From positions 1,999,501 to 2,063,500 of the forward strand of contig NZ_CP049057.1 of NCBI RefSeq assembly GCF_011044175.1: a stretch of DNA of 64,000 nucleotides. Direction: 5' to 3'. Source of the DNA: Rasiella rasia. GTDB taxonomy: Bacteria; Bacteroidota; Bacteroidia; Flavobacteriales; Flavobacteriaceae. A program made the position numbers and the translations under genes. The number at the start of each line of letters is the position of its first letter. Position 1 is the first letter of the stretch. The notes under the pieces were generated by a model. The model was not told the origin of the DNA and made no database searches. It was given only the letters and a program-made list of their open reading frames with translations. Positions 50,657 to 59,360 of this stretch are shown here, piece after piece.

Positions 50657-51358
50657 ATGTCTGACCACAAAAATTCTCGATGCGAAAATTGTATTATTAG
50701 ACAGATGAACAGCTTTAAGGCTTTGAAAAAAGAAGAGCTTAAGCAAATGTCTGACAATAAAGAAACCAAGAGCATCAAAAAGGGAGAAGCTATCTTTAGA
50801 GAAGGAGAGCGTCTTAATGGTGTTTTTTGCGTTCGAGAAGGTGTCTCAAAATTGTCGAAGATGAGTGATAACGGGCGTGATCAAATTGTAAAACTTGCCT
50901 CAAAAGGTGAAGTGTTAGGGCAGCGTTCTGTAATTGCTTCAGAAACTACTAATTTAAGTGCCATCGCATTAGAAGACATGGAAGTCTGTTTTATACCAAA
51001 AATACACATCGAGGAAAGCCTCGAGAAAAATCCTGTTTTTACCAATGCGGTCTTAAAGCATATGAGCAAAGAATTAAAATTTGCAGACGATTTTATCGTA
51101 AACATGGCTCAAAAAAGTGTTCGGCAACGCCTTGCAGAGGTTTTATTGTATTTACATGACCATTTCGGTGAGGAAGAGGAAGGGTTTTTATACCTTCAAC
51201 TCTCCCGCGCCGATATTGCCAGTGTGGTAGGTACAGCTACAGAGTTACTTATTCGCACACTTACCAAATTTAAAAAGGAAGGTGTTATTTCTACTTCAGG
51301 GAAGAAAATTAAGTTAATCGATAAAAAAGCTTTATTTAGAATCGCCGAAGGACTATAA
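50657..51358 (+). CDS. Crp/Fnr family regulator
   Basis: 233 residues. N-terminal Cys pair (SRCENC, C9 and C12), a cyclic-nucleotide-like effector domain (about 20-135, KKGEAIFREGERLNGVFCVREG, QIVKLASKGEVLGQRSVIA), a dimer helix (about 130-160) and a winged helix (about 175-215) whose recognition helix (ASVVGTATELLIRTLTKFKK) keeps E and R at the positions corresponding to E209 and R213 of Escherichia coli FNR but has Ile for S212. Other cysteines are C58 and C111 (EVCFIP, aligned with FNR C122). An Fe-S oxygen sensor or redox switch is likely. Its palindromic sites (TGAC-N4-GTCA) flank the cbb3 and stress genes. Confidence 0.88.
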   Translation: MSDHKNSRCENCIIRQMNSFKALKKEELKQMSDNKETKSIKKGEAIFREGERLNGVFCVREGVSKLSKMSDNGRDQIVKLASKGEVLGQRSVIASETTNLSAIALEDMEVCFIPKIHIEESLEKNPVFTNAVLKHMSKELKFADDFIVNMAQKSVRQRLAEVLLYLHDHFGEEEEGFLYLQLSRADIASVVGTATELLIRTLTKFKKEGVISTSGKKIKLIDKKALFRIAEGL

Positions 51359-52198
51359 TTTTATAGTAAGCACGGGAACTATTGCGTGGTTCGCAATGTC
51401 TTCAGAAAGACTTCCTTTTAGTAAATGAGACAATCCTCTTCGTCCATGAGTTGGAATTACAATAATGTCTGCATCGAGCATTTGGCTAAACATAAAAATT
51501 CCACCTTCAATAGTATAGTCTGATACAATAGCAACTTTCGATACTTCTTCTGAAGGGTTTTTAGCGCCCGTAGCTTCAAAAAACTTGAATAGTACTTCGT
51601 CTATTTCTTTACTATTTCTAAAATCTGGACCAGGTGTATTTACATAGACCATATTCATTACGGTATCGAACTCCTTAAAAAAGCGTTGTGCCTTTTCAAA
51701 AGCTTCTGTATTTTCTAAAGAAAAATCTGAAGCAAATACTCCTGTGTCTATTTTAAAATCTGAGACTAGCTGCTTTACTACAAGCACGGGGATATCTGCT
51801 GTACGCACGACTTTCTCGGTGTTGGAACCTATTAGCATTTCTTCCCAACCACTACTGCCGTGGGAGCTCATGACAATTAAACTAGCGTCATGCTCTTTTG
51901 CGACGTCGTTTAATTCGGTAAAACTTTTATGCTTACGAATAACTTCTGAAACCTTTACCCCTTCTAAATAGCTCTTGTCTAGAAATTCGGCAAATCTTTT
52001 TTCAGAAAGTTTTAGATAGAAAACCGATTCGAGCGCAGTGCTGGCTTCTTCTTTCGTTAAATGTGAGTCTTTAATCCCAGCCATATGAACGACAACGATT
52101 TTTGCGTCATTGTTTTTAGCAATACTTGCAGCTGCACGTAATGCATTTTCTGAATGTGGTGAGAAATCTGTTGGAACTAAAATTGTTTTCATAGACAT
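51353..52198 (-). CDS. Universal stress protein, two tandem domains
   Basis: 281 residues. Two UspA domains: the first about 1-145 (KTILVPTDFSPHSENALRAA at the start, VMSSHGSSGWEEMLIGSNTEKVV near 110-130), the second about 150-281 with the ATP-binding-like end VIPTHGRRGLSHLLKGSLSED. The G-x2-G-x9-G(S/T) signature is visible in each half (GSSGWEEMLIGSNTE and HGRRGLSHLLKGSLSE). It probably binds nucleotides and helps survival in low oxygen or stationary phase. An Fnr-like site (52246-52257) lies upstream, at the same distance from the -7 element as at ccoS. The 3' end overlaps the regulator gene by 6 nt, convergently. ATG at 52192 is an alternative start. Confidence 0.9.
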   Translation of the reverse strand: MSMKTILVPTDFSPHSENALRAAASIAKNNDAKIVVVHMAGIKDSHLTKEEASTALESVFYLKLSEKRFAEFLDKSYLEGVKVSEVIRKHKSFTELNDVAKEHDASLIVMSSHGSSGWEEMLIGSNTEKVVRTADIPVLVVKQLVSDFKIDTGVFASDFSLENTEAFEKAQRFFKEFDTVMNMVYVNTPGPDFRNSKEIDEVLFKFFEATGAKNPSEEVSKVAIVSDYTIEGGIFMFSQMLDADIIVIPTHGRRGLSHLLKGSLSEDIANHAIVPVLTIKL

Positions 52199-52214
52199 GG
52201 TTTTTAATTTATAA

Positions 52215-52257
52215 CAAATGTAAAACCCATGTCTCGGCTAAAAGATGACTAAAGTCA
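52215..52257 (-). promoter_or_regulatory. Fnr-type site and promoter of the universal stress gene
   Basis: TGACTAAAGTCA (52246-52257), with AAAAGA before it as at the other sites. The -7 element TACATTTG (minus strand, 52222-52215) is a full match and begins 29.5 nt from the site centre. The predicted start is near 52208. Confidence 0.65.
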
Positions 52258-52304
52258 GTCGCGATAAAAAAATATGCTTCGCTTAGCAACTATATGGTAC
52301 AAAT

Positions 52305-52335
52305 AAAAACTCCCCTTAAAAAAAGGGGAGTTTTT
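52305..52335 (-). terminator. Terminator of the tRNA-Leu gene
   Basis: An 11-bp stem (AAAAACTCCCC, 52305-52315, with GGGGAGTTTTT, 52325-52335), directly after the tRNA on the minus strand. Confidence 0.85.
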
Positions 52336-52336
52336 G

Positions 52337-52417
52337 TACTCAAGGCGGGAATCGAACCCGCACTCCAAAGGAACTGGATTTTGAATCCAGCGCGTCTACC
52401 AATTCCGCCACTTGAGC
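52337..52417 (-). tRNA. tRNA-Leu (anticodon CAA)
   Basis: On the minus strand the sequence starts GCTCAAGTGGCGGAATTGGT and ends CCCGCCTTGAGT plus A. Acceptor GCTCAAG pairs with CTTGAGT. The anticodon arm CTGGA-TTCAAAA-TCCAG gives CAA, reading UUG leucine codons. The long variable arm (TTCCTTTGGAGTG region) and the T-loop GGTTCGATTCC confirm a class II leucine tRNA. No CCA is encoded. Length 81 nt; a terminator follows. Confidence 0.95.
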
Positions 52418-52545
52418 AAAATCCTTGAATCTAAAAAAGTTCACAACTTCTCTGCCAAGGCTTGATAGGACGGCAAAAATAAACATTTCTTTCTAAATTG
52501 TTAGTAAATCGTAACTACATTTTTTCGTCGCGTCAACCGTTTCTT

Positions 52546-52553
52546 TATTTTTG
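52546..52553 (+). promoter_or_regulatory. -7 element of prs
   Basis: TATTTTTG, a full TAnnTTTG match. It overlaps a TTG codon at 52551 that would extend the reading frame, so the start at 52578 is preferred (leader about 18 nt). Confidence 0.5.
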
Positions 52554-52577
52554 TGTTTACCAATAAAACATCCAACC

Positions 52578-53519
52578 ATGTCTTTTAACACGCCTCAGTC
52601 TAAAATCTTCGCCTGTAAACAATCTCAAGTTCTTGCAGAACAAATAGCAAAAGCCTACGGCCAGCCCTTAGGAAATGTTATTACATCTACCTATAGCGAC
52701 GGAGAATTTCAACCTTCGTTCGAAGAATCTGTGCGGGGCAGCAGGGTGTTTATTATTGGATCTACACACCCTAATAGTGACCACCTTATGGAAATGTTGC
52801 TCATGCTAGATGCTGCAAAGCGTGCTTCGGCTAGACATATTACGGCTGTGTTACCTTATTTTGGTTGGGCTAGACAAGACAGAAAAGACAAACCCAGAGT
52901 GCCTATTGCTGCTAAATTGGTTGCCAAAATGCTGGAAACTGCAGGAGCGACACGTATTATTACTATGGATTTGCACGCAGACCAGATTCAAGGATTTTTT
53001 GAGAAACCCGTAGATCACCTCTTTGCTTCTACCATCTTTTTACCCTATTTAAAAAGTCTCAACCTCGATAATCTAACCATTGCTTCACCAGATATGGGTG
53101 GTTCTAAAAGAGCCTACGCCTATTCTAAAGCCTTAGAAAGCGACGTTGTAATTTGCTACAAGCAACGTGAAAAAGCCAATATTATCTCTCATATGGAACT
53201 TATTGGTGATGTACAAGGTAAAAATGTGGTGTTAGTAGACGATATGGTAGACACTGCAGGCACCCTAACTAAAGCCGCAGATCTTATGATGGAAAGAGGC
53301 GCTTTAAGCGTTCGTGCTATTTGTACACACCCTATTCTTTCTGGAAATGCTTTTGAAAAGTTAGAAAATTCACAACTTGAAGAATTAATTGTAACAGATT
53401 CTATTCCGCAAACCACAACCCATCCAAAACTACGCGTACTTTCTTGCGCAGATTTATTTGCCGATGTGATGTTACGTGTAAATGAAAATAAGAGTATTAG
53501 CTCTAAGTTTTTGATGTAG
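52578..53519 (+). CDS. prs: Ribose-phosphate pyrophosphokinase
   Basis: 313 residues from ATG 52578. Transfers pyrophosphate from ATP to ribose 5-phosphate to make PRPP for purine, pyrimidine, His, Trp and NAD synthesis. Features: TSTYSDGEFQPSFEESVRG near the N-terminus, the ATP loop YFGWARQDRKDKPR, metal site MDLHADQIQGFF and the PRPP-binding loop VLVDDMVDTAGTL. Length is normal for the family. An upstream TTG (52551) is in the -7 element and is not used. It is divergent from the tRNA gene and is monocistronic or weakly linked to rplY. Confidence 0.96.
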   Translation: MSFNTPQSKIFACKQSQVLAEQIAKAYGQPLGNVITSTYSDGEFQPSFEESVRGSRVFIIGSTHPNSDHLMEMLLMLDAAKRASARHITAVLPYFGWARQDRKDKPRVPIAAKLVAKMLETAGATRIITMDLHADQIQGFFEKPVDHLFASTIFLPYLKSLNLDNLTIASPDMGGSKRAYAYSKALESDVVICYKQREKANIISHMELIGDVQGKNVVLVDDMVDTAGTLTKAADLMMERGALSVRAICTHPILSGNAFEKLENSQLEELIVTDSIPQTTTHPKLRVLSCADLFADVMLRVNENKSISSKFLM

Positions 53520-53614
53520 TGTTAGAGCAAAACAGATGTTTTAATATCGAAATTTGAGAGAATTAAAATTCAGTTTTTTTGTGTTGATTTGAGAATCTCT
53601 ATTCTTTGTCCTTT

Positions 53615-53648
53615 TTTCTTTTATCTTTCTCTTGAAAGTTTTACATTT
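53615..53648 (+). promoter_or_regulatory. Promoter of rplY
   Basis: TTTG (53615-53618) and TACATTTG (53642-53648 plus first base), full TAnnTTTG match, 23 nt apart. The predicted start is near 53655, giving a leader of about 40 nt. Confidence 0.5.
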
Positions 53649-53695
53649 GCACCCCTCAAAATGAGGAAATTAATTCATAATATTTAAAAAGAATC

Positions 53696-54352
53696 ATGAA
53701 ATCAATTACAATTAACGGACTTAAAAGAGAAAGCGTGGGTAAGGTAGCAACCAGAACCCTACGTAATGCTGGAAAGGTACCTTGCGTAGTATACGGAGGA
53801 GACGAGCCTATTCACTTTTCAGCAGATGAATTGGCCTTCAACAAACTTGTATACACGCCAGACGTGCATACAGTTGTAGTTGACCTAGGCGATGGTACTA
53901 AAGTAAACTGTATCTTACAAGATATTCAGTTTCACCCAGTAACCGATCGTATTTTACATATAGATTTCTTCCAAATCTTTGATGACAAGGAAGTAATGAT
54001 GGAAATTCCAGTACGAATTGTTGGAAATTCACGTGGTGTTAGAAATGGTGGTGTTTTACGTATTGTTAACCGTAAGTTACGAGTGAAAGCAATTCCTGAA
54101 AACCTTCCAGATTTTCTAGAGATTGATATTACCGAAATGAAGATTGGTGATATTAGAACCGTTGCTTCTATCTTAAGTGACGACTACAAAATCATGCACG
54201 AAGAAAGTAGAACGATTTGTCAAGTTAGAACTTCACGTACTGCGGTTGCAGATGTTGATGATGAAGACGAAGACGAAGATGGCGAAGGTGAAGTTGCTGC
54301 GGGTGACGTACCAGCTACCGAAGTTAATGATGAAGCTGCTGTAAAAGAATAA
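53696..54352 (+). CDS. rplY: 50S ribosomal protein L25/general stress protein Ctc
   Basis: 218 residues. It binds 5S rRNA in the large subunit. The N-terminal about 90 residues are the L25 domain ([28 protein letters not shown], then [22 protein letters not shown]), followed by the TL5 C-terminal beta domain (about 95-185), with a strongly acidic tail ([20 protein letters not shown]). The TL5 type is standard in Bacteroidota. It has its own promoter and a terminator. The acidic tail is expected and is not a sign of error. Confidence 0.94.
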   Translation: MKSITINGLKRESVGKVATRTLRNAGKVPCVVYGGDEPIHFSADELAFNKLVYTPDVHTVVVDLGDGTKVNCILQDIQFHPVTDRILHIDFFQIFDDKEVMMEIPVRIVGNSRGVRNGGVLRIVNRKLRVKAIPENLPDFLEIDITEMKIGDIRTVASILSDDYKIMHEESRTICQVRTSRTAVADVDDEDEDEDGEGEVAAGDVPATEVNDEAAVKE

Positions 54353-54378
54353 ATAGCATTTCCATTGAATAGTTATAG

Positions 54379-54408
54379 AGCATCCTGTTTATTCGGGATG
54401 CTTTTTTT
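54379..54408 (+). terminator. Intrinsic terminator after rplY
   Basis: A 7-bp stem (AGCATCC, 54379-54385, with GGATGCT, 54396-54402), then TTTTTTT. Confidence 0.8.
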
Positions 54409-54434
54409 ATTTTTACGAAAGTTTATACATTATC

Positions 54435-55079
54435 ATGTTTGCTTTTCTTCGGAAGTTATTTACTAGCACAAAAACAAATGGCAACGCGCCACTGCTCGAA
54501 GCCCAAAATCCTATGAAAAAATTCCTGATTGCTGGTCTCGGAAATATTGGCCCAAAATATCATAACACACGTCACAATATTGGCTTTAAAATGCTGGATT
54601 TTTTAGCTGAAGAACACCAACTCACTTGGGAAACAGCCAAATTAGGTGATGTTACAATTCATAAAAAGAAAGGGCGTACTTTTTTACTCCTCAAACCGAG
54701 TACCTATATGAACCTTTCTGGAAAAGCAGTAAAATATTGGCTAGACAAAGAAAAAATTCCAATTGAAAATCTTTTGGTAGTTACAGACGACCTAAACCTT
54801 CCTTTTGGAACTCTTCGGCTAAAAACTAAAGGTAGCGACGGAGGCCATAACGGATTAAAAGACATTCAAAATACCTTACAAACCACAAAATATCCGCGTT
54901 TTAGATTTGGAATCAGTGACGCTTTCAGCAAAGGAAGACAAGTAGACTATGTACTAGGAGATTGGAGCCAAGAAGAAGACGAGAAGATGCCCGAACGTCT
55001 TACAAAAGGAATACAGCTAATAGAGTCTTTCGGACTTGCAGGCGTTAACATTACTATGAACACCTATAACGGCACTTAG
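54435..55079 (+). CDS. pth: Peptidyl-tRNA hydrolase
   Basis: 214 residues. Cleaves peptidyl-tRNA released during abortive translation. The enzyme core starts at about residue 28 (KKFLIAGLGNIGPKYHNTRHN), with the catalytic His in the NTRHNIGF block and the Asp region in VTDDLNLPFGTLRLK. PSTYMNLSGKAVKYW and GSDGGHNGLKDIQ are typical signature 1 and 2. A 27-residue N-terminal extension (MFAFLRKLFTSTKTNGNAPL) is common in Flavobacteria; a later ATG at codon 28 is also possible. It overlaps nothing, but ribF begins 1 nt after its stop. Confidence 0.94.
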   Translation: MFAFLRKLFTSTKTNGNAPLLEAQNPMKKFLIAGLGNIGPKYHNTRHNIGFKMLDFLAEEHQLTWETAKLGDVTIHKKKGRTFLLLKPSTYMNLSGKAVKYWLDKEKIPIENLLVVTDDLNLPFGTLRLKTKGSDGGHNGLKDIQNTLQTTKYPRFRFGISDAFSKGRQVDYVLGDWSQEEDEKMPERLTKGIQLIESFGLAGVNITMNTYNGT

Positions 55080-55080
55080 T

Positions 55081-56013
55081 ATGCAAGAACACCGCCCAGC
55101 TTCGGCATATACAAATAAAACACCTTCGGTAATAACCATTGGCACCTTTGATGGCGTTCATATAGGCCATAAAGCCATACTGAAGAAACTGGTTGCCTCT
55201 GCAAAAAAGGACAACCTAGATTCTGTCTTGCTCACCTTTTTTCCTCACCCGAGAATGGTACTTCAAAAAGAGGCTAGCATACAAATGCTAAATACACTTT
55301 CAGAAAAAAAAGCACTACTAGAACAAACAGGTCTAGATCACCTTATTATACACCCCTTTACACACCAATTTTCTAGACTTACAGCAGTAGAATATGTGCG
55401 CGATATTCTAGTAAATAAATTACACGCAAAAAAAATAATTATAGGGTACGACCATCGGTTTGGGAGAAATCGTACAGCAACGATTTCAGATTTAAAAGAG
55501 TTTGGCGAAACCTATGGCTTTGAGGTTGAAGAAATAAGCGTACAAGAGCTAGACGACGTGGCCGTAAGCTCTACCAAAATACGCAACGCACTTAAGGAAG
55601 GTGACGTAGAAACAGCGAATAATTATCTGGGGTATTCGTACATGATAACCGGTACAGTTGTAAAAGGCAAAGGTATTGGCGCTACGTGGAATTATCCCAC
55701 CGCCAACTTACAACCTTCAGACACTTATAAACTTATTCCTAAAAATGGTGTTTATATCACCCAAGCAAAAATAGAAGCAGACTTAAAATATGGTATTACA
55801 AGCATAGGTACCAATCCGACCGTTGGAGGAAAATCTAGAACAATTGAGACATTCTTTTTAGATACCGATGCGAATTTATACGACAAACCGCTTCAGCTAG
55901 AATTCCTTAAATTTATTCGAGAAGAAGAAACTTTCGAAAATGTAGAAGCATTAAAGAGCGCCATTCAACAAGACGAAAAAGTGGCAAGAGCATACGTGCG
56001 CACCCATGAATAA
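55081..56013 (+). CDS. ribF: Bifunctional riboflavin kinase/FAD synthetase
   Basis: 310 residues. Converts riboflavin to FMN and FMN to FAD. The N-terminal adenylyltransferase half (about 1-180) has the nucleotide-binding motif GTFDGVHIGHKAIL and IIGYDHRFGRNR; the kinase half (about 185-305) has GTVVKGKGIGATWNYPTANL and NGVYITQAKI with the GINPT-like TSIGTNPTVGG. Both activities are expected. It starts 1 nt after pth and overlaps the HTTM gene by 8 nt, so all three are probably translated as an operon. Confidence 0.96.
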   Translation: MQEHRPASAYTNKTPSVITIGTFDGVHIGHKAILKKLVASAKKDNLDSVLLTFFPHPRMVLQKEASIQMLNTLSEKKALLEQTGLDHLIIHPFTHQFSRLTAVEYVRDILVNKLHAKKIIIGYDHRFGRNRTATISDLKEFGETYGFEVEEISVQELDDVAVSSTKIRNALKEGDVETANNYLGYSYMITGTVVKGKGIGATWNYPTANLQPSDTYKLIPKNGVYITQAKIEADLKYGITSIGTNPTVGGKSRTIETFFLDTDANLYDKPLQLEFLKFIREEETFENVEALKSAIQQDEKVARAYVRTHE

Positions 56014-57349
56014 ATTTTTATTTAAACATATAGACAATACGGGCCTCGTTTTATGGCGCGTAGTTTTTGGGGCTCTCATTGCCATTGAAGCATTTGGCGC
56101 CATTGCAACCGGCTGGGTACGTCGCACACTAATAGAACCAGATTTTACCTTCAACTTTATTGGTTTCGACTTTTTACAACCACTTCCCGGAGATGGTATG
56201 TACTACTACTTTATACTCATGGGCATTTTTGGGCTCATGGTGATGGTTGGCTACAAATACCGATTTAGCATGGCATGCTATGCACTTATGTGGACCTGTG
56301 TGTATCTCATGCAAAAAACATCGTACAACAACCATTACTACCTTATGATGTTGTTGTGCTGGCTTATGGTGTTTTTGCCTGCAAATAGATGGTTTTCTAT
56401 AGACGCTCAACAAAATTCGAAGCTGAAATCTCCTTCGGTTCCGCGGTGGACCTATCTTGTCGTTATTTTTCAGGTTTGGATTGTCTACACTTATGCATCT
56501 GTTGCCAAATGGTATCCAGATTGGCTTAATGCAACCGTAACCGAATTATTCATGAAGAGCAAAAGCGACTATTGGCTTATTGGTTCCTTCTTACAATTAG
56601 ATTGGGTGCACTGGTGTATCGCATACGTGGGTATTATATTCGACTTGCTTATCGTGCCGCTTTTATTATACAAACGAACTCGAGTGATAGGCTTTGCAAT
56701 TTCAGTGTTCTTTCATTTGTTTAATTCTATTGTATTTCAGATTGGCATCTTTCCATATATGAGCATTGCATTTGCTTTGTTCTTTTTCTCTTCGGAAACT
56801 TTACAAAAAAGGTTTCTTCCGAAGAAAACACTATACACTGCTGGCGAAATTAAAGTGCCTAACTACAAACCCCTGCTCGTTGGTGTTTTCTCGGTCTATT
56901 TTATAGTTCAGATTGCCCTACCCTTGCGCCATTGGGCTTTTCAGGATGATGTGCTCTGGACCGAAGAAGGTCACCGTTTAAGCTGGCGTATGATGTTACG
57001 CAGCAAGGGCTCTAGACTCATTGTTTATACCCAAGAAGAAAACAGCGATGAGAGAAAAATATATAGATGGAGAGATTTGCTAAGCAAAAAACAGCAACGC
57101 TCTGCCAAATCTAAACCCGATATGCTTTGGCGCTTGGCAAAAGAGATTAAAAAAGCAGAAGCTGCTAAAGGAAAAAATGTAAAGGTGTTTATGGACGTAA
57201 AGTTAAGAATTAACGGGGGTAGGTACCATCAATTTGTGACGCCAGACACAGATATTTCAGCAGAAAAATGGCTTCCTCTTAAACATCTTGATTGGATAGA
57301 ACCGAGACCTGCAGATTACCATAAAGTAGCAGAGAAAAAAGAAGAATAG
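56006..57349 (+). CDS. HTTM domain membrane protein
   Basis: 447 residues. The first about 290 residues contain six or seven hydrophobic segments (LVLWRVVFGALIAIEAFGAIA, YYYFILMGIFGLMVMVGY, CWLMVFLPANRWFS and so on), and the pattern RxxxG...NHYYL...LLCWL matches the horizontally transferred transmembrane (HTTM) domain of the vitamin K-dependent carboxylase superfamily. The C-terminal about 150 residues are soluble (LRHWAFQDDVLWTEEGHRLSWRM). A true vitamin K-dependent carboxylation is unlikely in this setting; the role is unknown. It overlaps ribF by 8 nt. Confidence 0.88.
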   Translation: MNKFLFKHIDNTGLVLWRVVFGALIAIEAFGAIATGWVRRTLIEPDFTFNFIGFDFLQPLPGDGMYYYFILMGIFGLMVMVGYKYRFSMACYALMWTCVYLMQKTSYNNHYYLMMLLCWLMVFLPANRWFSIDAQQNSKLKSPSVPRWTYLVVIFQVWIVYTYASVAKWYPDWLNATVTELFMKSKSDYWLIGSFLQLDWVHWCIAYVGIIFDLLIVPLLLYKRTRVIGFAISVFFHLFNSIVFQIGIFPYMSIAFALFFFSSETLQKRFLPKKTLYTAGEIKVPNYKPLLVGVFSVYFIVQIALPLRHWAFQDDVLWTEEGHRLSWRMMLRSKGSRLIVYTQEENSDERKIYRWRDLLSKKQQRSAKSKPDMLWRLAKEIKKAEAAKGKNVKVFMDVKLRINGGRYHQFVTPDTDISAEKWLPLKHLDWIEPRPADYHKVAEKKEE

Positions 57350-57378
57350 TAAACCCTTCACAAAACATACATTTTCCC

Positions 57379-57386
57379 TAACTTTG
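57379..57386 (+). promoter_or_regulatory. -7 element of serS
   Basis: TAACTTTG, a full TAnnTTTG match 22 nt before the ATG at 57408. An in-frame TTG at 57384 lies inside it and is not the start. Confidence 0.5.
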
Positions 57387-57407
57387 CGCCTTAAAATTGC
57401 TACGGAA

Positions 57408-58679
57408 ATGCTACAAGTACACGACATTCGCGCCCACAAAGACACTTACATTAACGCCTTAAAAAAACGTGGTTTAGATGCTGCTTCAGATATTGAAGCT
57501 ATTCTAAAAGCAGATGAAACACGTAGAGCTACACAAGCAAAGCTAGATGAGACCTTAGCGCAAAGCAATACTTTTTCTAAAGAAATTGGAATGCTTTACA
57601 AAAACGGTGAAGCGCAGAAAGCAACTCTGCTTAAAGAAAAAACAACGCAATTAAAAGAAGATTCGAAGCAACTCCAAGAAGAATTAAACCTAGCCACAGA
57701 CACGCTTCAAAATTTGCTGTATAACATTCCTAATATCCCAAATGAGCTGGTTCCAGCAGGCACAGACGAGAATGATAATGAAGAAGTGTTTGCCGAGGGT
57801 GATATTCCAACCTTAGATAGCGAAGCACTACCTCACTGGGAGTTGGCCAAAAAATACGACATCATTGATTTTGAATTAGGTGTAAAAGTTACTGGTGCGG
57901 GATTTCCTGTATACAAAGGGAAAGGAGCACGGTTACAACGTGCTTTAATCAGTTATTTTTTAGACAAAAATACCGAGGCGGGTTACACAGAATATCAAGT
58001 ACCACTAATGGTTAATGAAGAATCTGCGCGCGGTACAGGGCAATTACCCGATAAAGAAGGGCAAATGTACCATGCCACCGAAGACGATTTGTACCTTATC
58101 CCAACCGCAGAAGTTCCTGTTACCAATATGTTTCGCGGCGATTTAGTAGCGCATTCAGACCTGCCAATAGCATGTACTGGATATACGCCTTGCTTTAGAA
58201 GAGAAGCTGGAAGTTATGGCGCTCATGTAAGGGGCCTAAATAGATTGCACCAGTTTGACAAAGTTGAAATTGTACGAATTGAACATCCAGACAATAGTTA
58301 CGTTGCGCTAGACGGTATGGTGGAGCACATAAAAGATGTATTGCGCGAATTAAAATTACCTTATCGTATTTTACGTCTTTGTGGTGGCGACCTTGGTTTT
58401 ACCTCAGCACTCACATACGACTTCGAAGTTTTTAGTACTGCTCAAGATCGTTGGTTAGAAATTTCTTCTGTATCAAATTTTGAAACGTTTCAGTCTAACC
58501 GACTCAAATTACGTTTTAAAGATGCCGATGGAAAAAATAAGTTAGCACACACCCTTAACGGAAGCTCGTTAGCTTTGCCACGTGTTTTAGCTGGCATTTT
58601 AGAAAACTATCAAACCCCAAACGGAATAAAAATACCTGAGGTGTTAGTGCCGTATTGTGGTTTTGACATGATAGACTAA
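57408..58679 (+). CDS. serS: Serine--tRNA ligase
   Basis: 423 residues from ATG 57408. Charges tRNA-Ser and tRNA-Sec where present. The N-terminal coiled-coil arm (about 25-110) that binds the long variable arm of tRNA-Ser is clear (KLDETLAQSNTFSKEIG, LLKEKTTQLKEDSKQLQEE). The class II core has motif 1 (AGYTEYQVPLMVNEESARGTGQLP), motif 2 (TPCFRREAGSYGAHVRGLNR) and motif 3 (LNGSSLALPRVLAGILENYQ). The start at 57408 follows from family alignment (M-LQV-HxIR) and the -7 element. Confidence 0.95.
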   Translation: MLQVHDIRAHKDTYINALKKRGLDAASDIEAILKADETRRATQAKLDETLAQSNTFSKEIGMLYKNGEAQKATLLKEKTTQLKEDSKQLQEELNLATDTLQNLLYNIPNIPNELVPAGTDENDNEEVFAEGDIPTLDSEALPHWELAKKYDIIDFELGVKVTGAGFPVYKGKGARLQRALISYFLDKNTEAGYTEYQVPLMVNEESARGTGQLPDKEGQMYHATEDDLYLIPTAEVPVTNMFRGDLVAHSDLPIACTGYTPCFRREAGSYGAHVRGLNRLHQFDKVEIVRIEHPDNSYVALDGMVEHIKDVLRELKLPYRILRLCGGDLGFTSALTYDFEVFSTAQDRWLEISSVSNFETFQSNRLKLRFKDADGKNKLAHTLNGSSLALPRVLAGILENYQTPNGIKIPEVLVPYCGFDMID

Positions 58680-58680
58680 A

Positions 58681-59289
58681 ATGTCTGAAATTTTAACCAC
58701 CATATTATTTCTAATCGCAGTAATAGATCCGCTTGGTTCTGTGCCAGTATATCTAGAAGCCACAAAGCACTTTGATGAAAAGTATAAAAAGAGAATCGCA
58801 ATTCGCGCGAGCGTTATTGCCTTTTTTATTTTGCTGTTTTTTATAGTAATCGGGCAACTCATTTTAGAAGGAATGGACATTTCATTAGATGCATTTCAAA
58901 TATCGGGTGGGGTGATTCTGTTTTTGTTTGCACTTACTATGATTTTTGGTGATGGTAAGCCTGAAATGGAAAAACATTTAATTTCAGATTACAAGCACGT
59001 TACAATTTTTCCGGTGGCAATACCTTCAATTGCTTCTCCGGGTGCTATCATGGCTGTTGTGCTAATGACAGATAATAATCTATACACCATACAACAACAA
59101 GGTTTAACAGCGGTGTTAGTATTTGTGGTAGTTGTGATTACAGCACTGTTACTTCTAGCCGCAAACGCAGTTCAAAAAAGAGTTGGAGCCTATGGAATTA
59201 CCGTCATCAGTAAAGTTATGGGGCTTATTCTTGCTTCATACGCGGTACAAAGTATCTTAACTGGTTTAAAAGATTTTTTCTTTAACTAA
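58681..59289 (+). CDS. MarC family integral membrane protein (second copy)
   Basis: 202 residues with six hydrophobic segments. Signature blocks FLIAVIDPLGSVPVYL and VTIFPVAIPSIASPGA identify the MarC/UPF0056 family, as in the gene at 30425, but the two are diverged paralogues (this one has DP in the first motif, as in classical MarC). The transport substrate is not known. It starts 1 nt after the serS stop and is probably cotranscribed from the serS promoter. No drug-resistance function should be inferred from the name. Confidence 0.9.
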   Translation: MSEILTTILFLIAVIDPLGSVPVYLEATKHFDEKYKKRIAIRASVIAFFILLFFIVIGQLILEGMDISLDAFQISGGVILFLFALTMIFGDGKPEMEKHLISDYKHVTIFPVAIPSIASPGAIMAVVLMTDNNLYTIQQQGLTAVLVFVVVVITALLLLAANAVQKRVGAYGITVISKVMGLILASYAVQSILTGLKDFFFN

Positions 59290-59360
59290 TCTGAGATTCA
59301 TTAACTTTTCGGTCTAATTCTTGAATGCTAAAAAGATATTAAAAACGTTATCTTTACCCT

